From Psychrobacillus sp032154225 (GTDB lineage: Bacteria; Bacillota; Bacilli; Bacillales_A; Planococcaceae), in assembly GCF_032154225.1 (NCBI RefSeq), contig NZ_JALDYF010000006.1, positions 1 to 64,000 of the forward strand: a DNA stretch of 64,000 bases, written 5' to 3'. Both the position numbers and the translations under genes were made by a program. Positions 49,903 to 58,474 of this stretch are shown here, piece after piece (position 1 is the stretch's first letter; each line of letters starts with the position of its first letter). The notes under the pieces are model-generated. The model was not told the origin of the DNA and made no database searches. It saw nothing but the letters and a program-made list of their open reading frames with translations.

Positions 49903-51399
49903 ATGAGCAACGGAGAAACTAAAACAGACGTCATCTTAATTGGTGCCGGAATTATGAGTGCGACTTTAGGAACAATGTTGAAAGAATTAGTACCAGAATG
50001 GGAAATTAAAGTATTCGAAAAGCTCGAAAGTGCAGGAGAAGAAAGCTCCAATGAATGGAATAATGCAGGAACAGGGCATGCAGCACTATGTGAGCTTAAC
50101 TACACAAGTGAAAAACCTGATGGCTCTGTAGATATTAGCAAAGCTATAAATGTTAACGAACAGTTTCAACTTTCTATGCAGTTTTGGTCATATCTTGTGA
50201 ATAAGAAGCTGATTAATAATCCGCAAGACTTTATCATGCCGTTGCCACATATGAGTATGGTGCAAGGTGATAAAAACGTAGCATTTTTAAAGAAGCGTTT
50301 TGAGACGATGTCAAACAATCCTTTATTTAAAGGAATGGAGTTTTCGGATAACCCAGAAAAACTGATGGAATGGATTCCGCTTATTATGCAAGACCGTTCA
50401 ACGAATGAAGCGATAGCGGCAACTAAAATTGACACTGGAACGGATGTTAACTTTGGAGCTTTAACACGCATGTTATTTGATCACTTAAAATCTAATAACG
50501 TTGATATCCATTACAACCACAGCGTCGATAATATTAACCGTATGAACGATGGTTCGTGGGAAGTAAAAGTAAAGAATGCAGGCAATGTAGAACGTCATAC
50601 TGCTAAATTCGTCTTTATCGGTGGCGGTGGCGGAAGTCTGCATTTGCTACAAAAAACAGGTATTCCTGAAGGAAAACATATTGGTGGATTCCCGGTAAGT
50701 GGAATATTTATGGTGTGTAACAATCCAGAGGTTATAGCCCAGCATCATGCAAAAGTATATGGTAAAGCTGCGGTTGGTGCTCCACCAATGTCTGTGCCAC
50801 ATCTTGATACAAGATTCATTGACAATAAAAAATCATTGCTGTTCGGACCGTTTGCCGGCTTCTCACCGAAGTTCTTGAAAACAGGTTCAATGCTCGATTT
50901 AATAACTTCTGTAAAACCGAATAATGTCTTAACGATGTTAGCGGCGGGAGCAAAAGAAATGTCATTGACGAAATACTTGATCCAACAGCTTATGTTATCG
51001 AAAGAGCAACGTATGGAAGAATTACGAGAATTTATCCCAACTGCTAAAATCGATGAGTGGGATTTCGTAGTAGCAGGTCAACGTGTACAAGTCATCAAGG
51101 ATACTGAAGCGGGTGGTAAAGGAACGCTTCAATTTGGTACAGAAGTTATTACAGCTGAGGATGGCTCGATTGCGGCATTATTAGGTGCATCTCCTGGTGC
51201 TTCTACAGCTGTTCACGTTATGTTTGAAGTTATTAAAAAATGTTTCCCACAACATATGGCAGAGTGGGAGCCGAAGTTGAAAGAAATGGTTCCTTCATAT
51301 GGCTTGAAGTTAATGGAAAACCCAGAACTTTTAGAAGAAGTTCATACTTCAACAGCACAAACACTGGGGTTAAGCGAAAGCTTGCCTGAACAAAATTAA
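49903..51399 (+). CDS. mqo: malate:quinone oxidoreductase
   Basis: A membrane-associated FAD enzyme of 498 aa that oxidises malate to oxaloacetate and passes electrons to the quinone pool, replacing or supplementing malate dehydrogenase. Visible motifs are TDVILIGAGIMSATLGTMLKEL at the N-terminus, NEWNNAGTGHAALCELNYT, FIGGGGGSLHLLQK and GASPGASTAVHVM near the C-terminus. ATG 49903 follows AGGGATGG. It is preceded by a TATAAT at 49839-49844 and a small hairpin near 49852, and followed by a bidirectional terminator. Confidence 0.96.
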   Translation: MSNGETKTDVILIGAGIMSATLGTMLKELVPEWEIKVFEKLESAGEESSNEWNNAGTGHAALCELNYTSEKPDGSVDISKAINVNEQFQLSMQFWSYLVNKKLINNPQDFIMPLPHMSMVQGDKNVAFLKKRFETMSNNPLFKGMEFSDNPEKLMEWIPLIMQDRSTNEAIAATKIDTGTDVNFGALTRMLFDHLKSNNVDIHYNHSVDNINRMNDGSWEVKVKNAGNVERHTAKFVFIGGGGGSLHLLQKTGIPEGKHIGGFPVSGIFMVCNNPEVIAQHHAKVYGKAAVGAPPMSVPHLDTRFIDNKKSLLFGPFAGFSPKFLKTGSMLDLITSVKPNNVLTMLAAGAKEMSLTKYLIQQLMLSKEQRMEELREFIPTAKIDEWDFVVAGQRVQVIKDTEAGGKGTLQFGTEVITAEDGSIAALLGASPGASTAVHVMFEVIKKCFPQHMAEWEPKLKEMVPSYGLKLMENPELLEEVHTSTAQTLGLSESLPEQN

Positions 51400-51404
51400 A
51401 TTCA

Positions 51405-51445
51405 AAGACCCTTCAATTGATTTTCAGATTGAAGGGTCTTTTTTG
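51405..51445. terminator. bidirectional terminator mqo / ECF gene
   Basis: AAGACCCTTCAAT (51405-51417) pairs with ATTGAAGGGTCTT (51428-51440), followed by TTTT on the plus strand. It serves the convergent genes. Confidence 0.88.
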
Positions 51446-51448
51446 AAA

Positions 51449-51982
51449 TTATTTAAACATAGGAATTTTTTTAAGTACAATACAAACAGGAAGGGCTACA
51501 CAAATTCCTACAACGTTTTGTACAATATTCCCTGGAATAGATGCTAGTGGTAGGACCCAACTGCCGTATATAACTCGTTCACAAATGTAATAAACAGCCA
51601 ACATAAAGGGAATAGAGGCGATAGTAGCAATTAGGTTGAAAACAAGGCTGTTTCCTTTCCGCCCATTAGACCAAGCGATTTTTCCAACGATATATCCTTG
51701 TAAGCCACGTGCAACAATGGTGAAAGGTGCCCATAAAGTATAAGCAGATACTAAGTCAAATAATCCCATACCTATAGCTCCTGCAAGTGCTCCTTTTTTT
51801 GGACCAAATACGATAGACGCTATAAAGAGCATACCAGTTCCAAGATGGACTAATCCACCATTTGCTGTAATAGGAAGTTTAATATTTAATAAGATCGTTG
51901 CGACGAATACGAGTGCGATTAGCATGGATGTTACAATTAAATCAAAAGTGCGGACGTTTGAATAAGTTGTTGTTTTTTGCAT
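51449..51982 (-). CDS. ECF transporter S component (substrate unknown)
   Basis: A 177-aa protein with six hydrophobic segments, the typical size and topology of the substrate-binding S component of energy-coupling-factor vitamin importers. The segment NGGLVHLGTGMLFIASIVFGPKKGALAGAIGMGLFDL is characteristic of S components for small vitamins or precursors. The EcfA/EcfT partners are not nearby, as usual for group II ECF systems. No riboswitch was seen in the 150-bp leader. It is divergent from an AraC-type regulator. It resembles PdxU-like proteins, but specificity cannot be stated. Confidence 0.82.
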   Translation of the reverse strand: MQKTTTYSNVRTFDLIVTSMLIALVFVATILLNIKLPITANGGLVHLGTGMLFIASIVFGPKKGALAGAIGMGLFDLVSAYTLWAPFTIVARGLQGYIVGKIAWSNGRKGNSLVFNLIATIASIPFMLAVYYICERVIYGSWVLPLASIPGNIVQNVVGICVALPVCIVLKKIPMFK

Positions 51983-52154
51983 AGCTATAACCTACTTTCT
52001 CCTCTTATATTTATTGATAACCTTAACAAAGGATTTATGTACTTAAAAGTATCAACTTAGTAAAAAATGTAGGTGTCAGTTTATAAAAATCACCACAACG
52101 AATATCAAAATTGCCGATTCAAGACGTGTTAACTTTTGAGAGGGGGGATGTTTG

Positions 52155-53249
52155 ATGATAGAAATGGATGTCCAAAAAATATTGGATTATGTGGAGAAAA
52201 ATCTAACCGAAGACTTTTCTTTAAGTAAATTGGCAAAGCACTGTAGTTTTTCTCCGTATTATTGTTCTGTTATTTTTCATCGAAGTTTTGGTGAAACGAT
52301 GAAAAGCTATATGCAAAAGCGCCGTTTACTTAGTGCTGCAAAAGAGTTGGAAAGTACAAACGATAGAATTATTGATATTGCGATAAAATATGGCTATTCG
52401 TCGCAAGAATCATTTTCAAGAGCATTTTCTGCTATGGTTGGCACAACTCCTAAAAGGTTTCGTGAAAATCCAATGCCTTTTGCTATTTATCAGAAAAAAA
52501 GTTCCTCACTATTTCAAAATAAGGAGCACATAATGATGAAAAATGAAACGATAAAAAATGTACAAAACCAAATTGAACAAGATTATCCCTTCAAAACACT
52601 ACACGTTTTAAATGGACAATGTATGCTTAAATCTTTTCAAAGTAATCACTTGATGAACGAAAAATCGGTCTATATTCCATTTAATGAAGCAATGTGTTGG
52701 GGGGAAACAGATGAAAAAATATTTTCCTCTGAGTTTATCGAAAAAAGGGCGTATTCTTTAAACTCTACACCTGAAGATTATAGAAAAATTGTAATCGAAC
52801 CGTTAAAACCGCTACTTGAAGAACAGTTTGGTATTATCGTTTTATGGTTTGGTGACGATATGTTTTGTCAGATGAACTTAATAACAATTCTTTCGTATTT
52901 GGAGCAAATAGATTTTGATGGTGATGTCCTTTTTTGTATGGCACAGGAACAGACGGATAGCATGTTATCGGATGCTATAGAAATTAATGTAGATGGTTAT
53001 AATGATATTTATAAAACGGTACTTTGTAACAGGGAAAAAAGTGATGCGAAATTGTTACCAGTCACTTATCAGGCGATGAATTTATACCTTCGTTACAGAG
53101 AAAAACATAGTGATATTAACCGCTATATTAAAAATAATCTGAAGAAAGACAATCTCGTAAAAGAGTTGCTTACACTGTTTTCACAGTACGGGCTTGGAGA
53201 TTCGCAATATGAGTGGATGATTGAAGAAATAAAGCTTACTAGTAATTAA
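52155..53249 (+). CDS. AraC-type regulator with C-terminal DUF1835-like domain
   Basis: 364 aa. The AraC DNA-binding domain is N-terminal (about 5-105: DFSLSKLAKHCSFSPYYCSVIFHRSFGETM, then KYGYSSQESFSRAFSAMVGTTPKRFR). The rest (about 145-360) starts TLHVLNGQCMLKSFQ and includes GIIVLWFGDDMFCQMNLITILSYL, which matches the LHVVNGD...LWFExDLFDQ pattern of DUF1835, a domain without assigned function. The order is reversed compared with most AraC proteins, which carry the sensor first. ATG 52155 follows AGAGGGGGG. Divergent from the ECF S-component gene, which may be its target. Confidence 0.82.
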   Translation: MIEMDVQKILDYVEKNLTEDFSLSKLAKHCSFSPYYCSVIFHRSFGETMKSYMQKRRLLSAAKELESTNDRIIDIAIKYGYSSQESFSRAFSAMVGTTPKRFRENPMPFAIYQKKSSSLFQNKEHIMMKNETIKNVQNQIEQDYPFKTLHVLNGQCMLKSFQSNHLMNEKSVYIPFNEAMCWGETDEKIFSSEFIEKRAYSLNSTPEDYRKIVIEPLKPLLEEQFGIIVLWFGDDMFCQMNLITILSYLEQIDFDGDVLFCMAQEQTDSMLSDAIEINVDGYNDIYKTVLCNREKSDAKLLPVTYQAMNLYLRYREKHSDINRYIKNNLKKDNLVKELLTLFSQYGLGDSQYEWMIEEIKLTSN

Positions 53250-53268
53250 AAAAAATGATACATCACGA

Positions 53269-53306
53269 AAAGTTGTTCTAACCTTTGTGTTAGAGCGACT
53301 TTTTTA
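53269..53306 (+). terminator. terminator after the AraC-DUF1835-like gene
   Basis: AAGTTGTTCTAAC pairs with GTTAGAGCGACTT (one mismatch) around CTTTGT, followed by TTTT. Confidence 0.8.
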
Positions 53307-53449
53307 CTTTTCTCATAACTGGAAAAGATTTTATTTTAAGTACGATTAAATATCCGTATTTTGGAAATGATATTATGTGTAACATTAGTAGATTACCTAC
53401 GTCTAATCACTTTGAAGTTCAACATATAGAAAAAGGAGAGTAAATAACA

Positions 53450-53935
53450 ATGAAAAAAAGAATGGTTTTACTTATATTAACCTTAGTATTAGGTATGGTG
53501 ATTGCAGCTTGTTCTGGAGATAAATCAGCAAACATCGAGGCAAAACTGTCTGCGAAAGAAATGATAGACCAAATGATGGAGAAGGTAGAACAACCCTCAC
53601 TAATGGAATTGCAACCGGATGAAGTGAAGAGCCTATATAATATAGAGCCAGAAAAGCTTGAAGATTTTTCAATTAGAATACCGATGATGAATGTGAAGAC
53701 AAATGAAATTGCTATATTAAAAGTAAAAGACGCAAAAGATGTCGCTGACGTTGAATTGGCAGTAAAGGAGCGAGCGGAAAGTGTACAAAAGCAATTTGAG
53801 CATTATCTTCCAGACCAATATGAAAATGCTAAAAATTATAAGCTCATTACGAAAGGAAATTATGTGTTACTGATTATTTCAGACAAACCAGATGAGCTTG
53901 TAGAAGTTTATGAGAGCTTCTTCAAACAAAAGTAA
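53450..53935 (+). CDS. DUF4358 lipoprotein
   Basis: A 161-aa lipoprotein with signal peptide and lipobox IAAC (about 17-20). The mature domain has the DUF4358 layout: a helix SAKEMIDQMMEKVE, then YNIEPEKLEDFSIRIPMMNVKTNEIAILKVKDAKDVADVE, and GNYVLLIISDKPDELVEVYESFFKQ at the end. DUF4358 genes regularly sit next to MBOAT O-acyltransferase genes. It is 6 bp upstream of the MBOAT gene, so one operon. SD AAAAGGAGAG. Role presumed in surface polymer acetylation, not shown. Confidence 0.85.
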   Translation: MKKRMVLLILTLVLGMVIAACSGDKSANIEAKLSAKEMIDQMMEKVEQPSLMELQPDEVKSLYNIEPEKLEDFSIRIPMMNVKTNEIAILKVKDAKDVADVELAVKERAESVQKQFEHYLPDQYENAKNYKLITKGNYVLLIISDKPDELVEVYESFFKQK

Positions 53936-53941
53936 GCGGCT

Positions 53942-55327
53942 ATGGTATTTAGTAGCCTTCTTTTCTTATTCTTATTCCTTCCAGCTGTTCTAGCTATTTA
54001 TTATTGTTCGCCAAGGCGAATAAGGAATTTGATTTTATTTATCATGAGTTTAATCTTCTATGCTTGGGGCGAGCCAGTTTATATCGTTATTATGTTGGTA
54101 TCTACTGTTACAGATTATGGCTTCGGTTTGCTACTCGATAAACCTAATTGGACTACAATGAAACGAAAATGTATCGTTGCGTGTTCTATTATCGTGAACC
54201 TTGCGTTGCTATCTTATTTTAAATATGCAGATTTCCTTATTGAAAATGTAAATACCTTGTTAGGTACAGATATACCTTTAACGGAGCTGCCACTTCCTAT
54301 TGGTATATCTTTTTATACGTTTCAATCAATGTCTTACATTATAGACGTATATAGAGGAACGGCTAAGGCACAGCGAAATTGGATTGATTTTGGAACGTAT
54401 GTCGCGCTATTCCCTCAATTAGTTGCAGGACCAATTGTAAAATATAGTACGATAGCGGAGCAGTTGCAAGATCGCTTGGAAAGCATGGGAATGTTTGCAG
54501 AAGGGGTCCGACGATTCGTTATTGGACTAGCAAAGAAAGTGTTACTGGCAAATAATATTGGGCTGCTGTGGGATACTATTTCGAGCTCAAGTTTAGAGAC
54601 AATGCCAGTATTAACCGCCTGGCTGGGCATAATCGCATTCGCGTTCCAAATCTATTTCGATTTTAGTGGATATTCCGATATGGCGATTGGTCTCGGTCTT
54701 ATGTTTGGCTTTCGCTTTAATGAAAATTTCAATAAGCCATATATTGCGCAGAGCATCACGGACTTTTGGAGAAGATGGCATATATCTCTAGGTAGTTGGT
54801 TCCGAGAATACGTCTACATTCCACTTGGTGGCAATCGTCGGGGTTTAATCATTCAAATGCGTAATATACTGATTGTTTGGCTACTTACGGGGTTTTGGCA
54901 TGGAGCAAGTTGGAATTTTATCTTATGGGGATTGTATTTCGGTGTCATTCTTTTATTTGAGAAATGGTGGGGGTTAAAGATGCTTTTGTCTTTACCACGT
55001 TGGGTTAGACACATCTATGCACTTATACTGATTTTAATTGGTTGGGTGCTGTTTGCCTTTGATCAGCCTTCTTCGATTATCCATTACTTGAGTGCAATGA
55101 CGGGACTTAATGGTCAATCATTTTGGAATAATGATACTGTATACCTTTTTTATACGAATGTCATTTTACTTGTTGTGCTAATTATTGCCTCTTTACCTGT
55201 GGGACAGAGCTTAAAAAGAGATAATCTATCGTTCTTTCATCTTATTTGGTATGCGTTTCTTTTCTTGCTATCGGTAGCTTATTTAGTGGATGCAACTTTT
55301 AATCCATTTTTATATTTTCGTTTCTAG
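53942..55327 (+). CDS. MBOAT family O-acyltransferase (AlgI-like)
   Basis: A 461-aa polytopic membrane protein with about ten or more transmembrane helices. It carries MBOAT signatures LPIGISFYTFQSMSYIIDVYRG, DFWRRWHISLGSWFREYVYIPLGGNRRG and the catalytic-His region TGFWHGASWNFILWG. AlgI/DltB/PatA-type proteins pass acetyl groups across the membrane to polysaccharide or wall polymers. It starts 6 bp after the DUF4358 stop and is followed directly by a DHHW gene, forming a complete acetylation pair. No polysaccharide biosynthesis genes are in view, so the polymer is unknown. Confidence 0.93.
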   Translation: MVFSSLLFLFLFLPAVLAIYYCSPRRIRNLILFIMSLIFYAWGEPVYIVIMLVSTVTDYGFGLLLDKPNWTTMKRKCIVACSIIVNLALLSYFKYADFLIENVNTLLGTDIPLTELPLPIGISFYTFQSMSYIIDVYRGTAKAQRNWIDFGTYVALFPQLVAGPIVKYSTIAEQLQDRLESMGMFAEGVRRFVIGLAKKVLLANNIGLLWDTISSSSLETMPVLTAWLGIIAFAFQIYFDFSGYSDMAIGLGLMFGFRFNENFNKPYIAQSITDFWRRWHISLGSWFREYVYIPLGGNRRGLIIQMRNILIVWLLTGFWHGASWNFILWGLYFGVILLFEKWWGLKMLLSLPRWVRHIYALILILIGWVLFAFDQPSSIIHYLSAMTGLNGQSFWNNDTVYLFYTNVILLVVLIIASLPVGQSLKRDNLSFFHLIWYAFLFLLSVAYLVDATFNPFLYFRF

Positions 55328-55338
55328 GGAGGTTGGAA

Positions 55339-56484
55339 GTGGTGAAGCAAAAAGCAGAGCGATTATTAGTTTTTGGGTTTGTTGGCATGTTGTTTTTAAT
55401 CACTCTGTTATTTTTCGTCTTGCCTCATCCACGATTCTCGGAGTTGGAAAACCGATATTTACAAAGTGCTCCACGTTTAACTTGGGATAACTTAATGTCT
55501 AAGAAATATGCGGAAGATGCTGAGAGTTTCATCACGGATCATTTTCCTTTTCGAGACAAGTGGTTATGGATAAAATCAGCATCAGAACAATCTCGATTGC
55601 AGCAAGAGAATAATGAGATTTATAAAGGGAAAGACGGTTATTTATTTGAAAAGTTTTTAGAGCCTGATTATATGAAGGTTATGCAATATATAGAGTCGGT
55701 GAATCAATTTTCTAGTGACCATCCAGAAGTAAATATGACTTTCATGCTTGCTCCTACATCAGTTGGTTTGTATCCGGAACGTTTGCCAGCGTTTGCACCG
55801 TCGTACTCACAAAAAAAAGTCCATCAATTTGTAGGCAATCATATGCAAAACAAGTTAACTTTTATAAATGGTTTTGATTTCTTAAGTTCGCATGCTTCGG
55901 AGTCAATTTACTATCGGACGGATCATCATTGGACGACATATGGGGCTTATTTGGCTTATGTTGCGTATGCAGAAGAGAAAGGCTGGCATCCGCTTGATCA
56001 GAAGGGTTTTTCGATTCAAACAGTGAGCAATTCATTTCTTGGAAGCTATCATACAAGGGGGCAGTTTAATCGTTTGTCTCCAGATACTATTGAAGCTTAT
56101 ATTCCTCATAATAACCCAACAACAGAGGTATATGTTGCTGATACAAATAAAACACTGACAAGTATGTACGATACAAGCTACCTTACGAAGAAAGATAAGT
56201 ATGCTTATTTCTTAGGTGGTGTCCATGCTTTAATGACACTTACAACAGAATTAGAAGCGCAGCAAATCTCACAAGAAAAGCTTTTAGTTCTGAAAGATTC
56301 CTACGCACATAGCTTAATCCCTTTCCTGATAAACCATGTATCGGAAATTCATGTAATTGATATTCGGTATTATAACGGGAGCATTTCGGAGTATATGTCT
56401 ATGAATGGAATTGCAGATGTGTTGTTTTTATTTAACACATCGACTTTAGTGGAAGAGACAGCTTTTATGAAATTAAATAACTAG
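55339..56484 (+). CDS. DHHW family protein (AlgX/AlgJ-like O-acetyltransferase partner)
   Basis: About 381 aa: an N-terminal transmembrane anchor (about 12-32) and a large extracytoplasmic SGNH-like domain. The naming motif DHHW occurs in YYRTDHHWTTYGAYLAYV near residue 198, ENRYLQSAP near 38, and a Ser-containing LKDSYAHSLIPFL near 315. These match AlgJ/AlgX-type transferases that take acetyl groups delivered by MBOAT proteins. The start is GTG 55339 (or 55342) behind the SD AGGGAGG. Cotranscribed with the MBOAT gene. Confidence 0.88.
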   Translation: MVKQKAERLLVFGFVGMLFLITLLFFVLPHPRFSELENRYLQSAPRLTWDNLMSKKYAEDAESFITDHFPFRDKWLWIKSASEQSRLQQENNEIYKGKDGYLFEKFLEPDYMKVMQYIESVNQFSSDHPEVNMTFMLAPTSVGLYPERLPAFAPSYSQKKVHQFVGNHMQNKLTFINGFDFLSSHASESIYYRTDHHWTTYGAYLAYVAYAEEKGWHPLDQKGFSIQTVSNSFLGSYHTRGQFNRLSPDTIEAYIPHNNPTTEVYVADTNKTLTSMYDTSYLTKKDKYAYFLGGVHALMTLTTELEAQQISQEKLLVLKDSYAHSLIPFLINHVSEIHVIDIRYYNGSISEYMSMNGIADVLFLFNTSTLVEETAFMKLNN

Positions 56485-56521
56485 AAAGCACATCACTTTA
56501 TACAGTAGATGTGCTTTTTGT
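56485..56521. terminator. bidirectional terminator DHHW gene / pgeF
   Basis: AAAGCACATC (56485-56494) pairs with GATGTGCTTT (56508-56517), followed by TTTG, between convergent genes. Confidence 0.8.
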
Positions 56522-56523
56522 AA

Positions 56524-57285
56524 TTATTCTTTTCTCATAATAAAATTCAAATGTCTTCCGCTTTTTTTGTCTTGGCGATAGGAAAAGCCATTTGGATCTA
56601 AATATGTGCAGGTCTGATCAATTTTAATTTGTTCAGTTGGAATCCCTGCTAGTTCACATTGCTTTTTCACAGTTTGTTGATTATCAATATGATATTTGCA
56701 AGTTTGGTCGTTGTAATAGATAAAGTCATTGGCATAGCCTAGATTTTTAAATTTTACATATACATCTTCATCGACTTCGAATTTTTCTTGGCTAAGTGCT
56801 GCACCAATTTGGACATGTATATGTTTTGGGTTACAATGTTCCACTTGTGTTAAATGTTCAAACAGTTTGCAAGTAATCTCTTTGACAGTACCTTGCCAGC
56901 CTGAATGAACTACGCCAATGAGGCCATTTATTTCATTGTAAAAAATGACTGGAACGCAGTCGGCAGTGAAGCTGCATAAGACAAGATTTGGTTCGTACGT
57001 ATATAGGGCATCTGTGTTTGCAATGGCAGTACCTATTTGTTCAGCACCTTTGCCTTTATCATCTGATGTTACTCGGTGGAAATTGGAGCTATGTGTTTGA
57101 TTGGCACAAACAAAATCGCTTAGCTCGCAATGAAAGGATGCGGCTAACTTTTTGCGATTTTCGATTATATGCTCTTGTGTTTCGCAAGCATGGAGTGCCA
57201 TATTATTGTTTTCTAATTCCGTTTCATCTTTAAGCGTTATTCCAGCGATGAATTTTTCATCGTTTACGTAAATAGTTGTTTTCAT
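56524..57285 (-). CDS. pgeF: peptidoglycan editing factor PgeF (multicopper-oxidase-fold, YlmD-like)
   Basis: A 253-aa protein of the PgeF/YfiH family (DUF152). The metal-site motifs are CANQTHSSNFH (about 59-69), SFTADCVPVIFY (about 105-116) and VHSGWQGTVKEI (about 125-136), giving the Cys-His-His zinc site; the C-terminus is the conserved FSYRQDKKSGRHLNFI. Members act as purine nucleoside phosphorylase/laccase-like enzymes or hydrolyse wrongly incorporated L-Ser in peptidoglycan precursors. Most Bacillales have one copy next to the division cluster; this copy is outside that context, so it may be a second paralogue. Confidence 0.88.
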   Translation of the reverse strand: MKTTIYVNDEKFIAGITLKDETELENNNMALHACETQEHIIENRKKLAASFHCELSDFVCANQTHSSNFHRVTSDDKGKGAEQIGTAIANTDALYTYEPNLVLCSFTADCVPVIFYNEINGLIGVVHSGWQGTVKEITCKLFEHLTQVEHCNPKHIHVQIGAALSQEKFEVDEDVYVKFKNLGYANDFIYYNDQTCKYHIDNQQTVKKQCELAGIPTEQIKIDQTCTYLDPNGFSYRQDKKSGRHLNFIMRKE

Positions 57286-57340
57286 ATGATCACCTGATTT
57301 TAATATATAGAAATGTATGGAATATGTATAGGAAGATAAT

Positions 57341-57382
57341 GAAAGGACGTTTAAAGAAGATGTCTTCTTTAAACGTCCTTTC
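57341..57382. repeat. perfect 20-bp inverted repeat between the TM2 gene and pgeF
   Basis: Left arm 57341-57360 (GAAAGGACGTTTAAAGAAGA) and right arm 57363-57382 are exact reverse complements with a 2-nt centre. The nearest T-run on either side is weak, so it is not a classical terminator, although transcripts of the TM2 gene would end here. It shares the CGTTTAAA core with the gyrA terminator hairpin. Confidence 0.85.
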
Positions 57383-57421
57383 GGGTATAATTAGTGCGAA
57401 TTGCGAAGTAAAATTGTATAA

Positions 57422-57628
57422 TTACGCTTTGATTAAATGTCCTTCTTTGTCTGTAAACTTCCCGATGGCGATCATAATGAAATCAATTAACGTCCAAATT
57501 CCTAATCCACCGAATGTGAAGAACATTAAAAGCCCAGTACCAATTTTACCAACGTAAAACCTATGTACACCGAAGCCGCCTACAAAGAGGCAAAGTAATA
57601 AAGTTGCAAGAAAATTCTTTTGTGTCAT
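57422..57628 (-). CDS. TM2 domain-containing small membrane protein
   Basis: A 68-aa protein with two transmembrane helices (about 5-20 and 30-55) and the TM2 signature FVGGFGVHRFYVGKIGTGLLMFFTFGGLGIWTLIDFI, with the conserved GxHRFYxG and the Trp-xx-Asp pair. Found across bacteria with unknown function. SD AAGGGAGG. Stands alone upstream of pgeF. Confidence 0.92.
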   Translation of the reverse strand: MTQKNFLATLLLCLFVGGFGVHRFYVGKIGTGLLMFFTFGGLGIWTLIDFIMIAIGKFTDKEGHLIKA

Positions 57629-57815
57629 AAAGTATACCTCCCTTCTTTTACAAATATCTACTATAATACCGTATTTTTTTACAAAGGTACATGTTTTCTT
57701 ATATATATGAATAATTTAATAGATTGGAAAATTGAAAAATCCTACTTTATTGATTAATCTATAAGTACAATGAGAAAAAGGTTAGTTACTCAAAGTAGAA
57801 AGTAGTTGAGATGTC

Positions 57816-58346
57816 ATGAAATTTCAGTTAAAAGGCGAAAATGAAGTAACTGTAAAAGAAGCAACGAAGGAATATGCGCAACAGATAATTGATTTTTATA
57901 ATATTGTAGGTGGAGAAACGGATTTTCTTTCATTTGGAAAAGATGGGTTTAAGCGAGATGTAGAGGAATATCGTACGTTTATAGAATCGACAAAGCAAGA
58001 GCAGAACTCGATTATATTGTTGGCATTTTTAAAAGATGAAATTATAGGGTTAGGGTCTATTACTTCTAGTCAAAAGGATAGAACAAAGCATGTAGGAATA
58101 CTAGGGATTGTCGTGAGCAAACGATATATCGGGTTAGGTTTAGGGAGAGCATTGATGGAGAAAATGATCCAATGGGCGAGTGCAAATGGAATGACGAATA
58201 AAATTAGTCTTGTGACGAGAGAAGATAATGTGCAAGCGATTGAATTATACGAAAAGCTCGGATTTGAAAAAGAAGGGCTTGTAAAAAGAGAAAGCTTAAT
58301 CGACGGGGTGTATTATAATACGTTATTGATGGGCTTATTTCTTTAA
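57816..58346 (+). CDS. GNAT family N-acetyltransferase
   Basis: A 176-aa acyl-CoA-dependent acetyltransferase. The acetyl-CoA pyrophosphate loop appears as VVSKRYIGLGLGRALMEKMIQWA (Q/RxxGxG/A type), with NKISLVTREDNVQAIELYEKLGFEKEGLVKRESLIDGVYYNTLLMGL after it, the Rim-like pattern of small-molecule or N-terminal acetyltransferases. The substrate is unknown. The start ATG 57816 has a weak SD. Single gene ended by a long hairpin. Confidence 0.88.
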   Translation: MKFQLKGENEVTVKEATKEYAQQIIDFYNIVGGETDFLSFGKDGFKRDVEEYRTFIESTKQEQNSIILLAFLKDEIIGLGSITSSQKDRTKHVGILGIVVSKRYIGLGLGRALMEKMIQWASANGMTNKISLVTREDNVQAIELYEKLGFEKEGLVKRESLIDGVYYNTLLMGLFL

Positions 58347-58389
58347 ACATGAAAAGGCGAGAGGGATAGTCCTCTCGTCTTTCATGTTT
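58344..58389 (+). terminator. terminator of the GNAT gene
   Basis: AAACATGAAAAGGCGAGAGG (58344-58363) pairs with CCTCTCGTCTTTCATGTTT (58370-58388), one of the longest stems in the window, overlapping the stop codon of the gene. Confidence 0.8.
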
Positions 58390-58474
58390 AAGTGGGAAGA
58401 TTAGGCGAAATAGTATATGCTTACGAATACATAAATATTAAACTTCAGGTACTTATCTGAGGGAGGGTAGCAAA

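Noticed and set aside
51983..52151. Vitamin riboswitch in front of the ECF S-component gene
   Set aside because: The leader is short, AT-rich and shows neither a conserved riboswitch core nor a terminator hairpin before the start codon.
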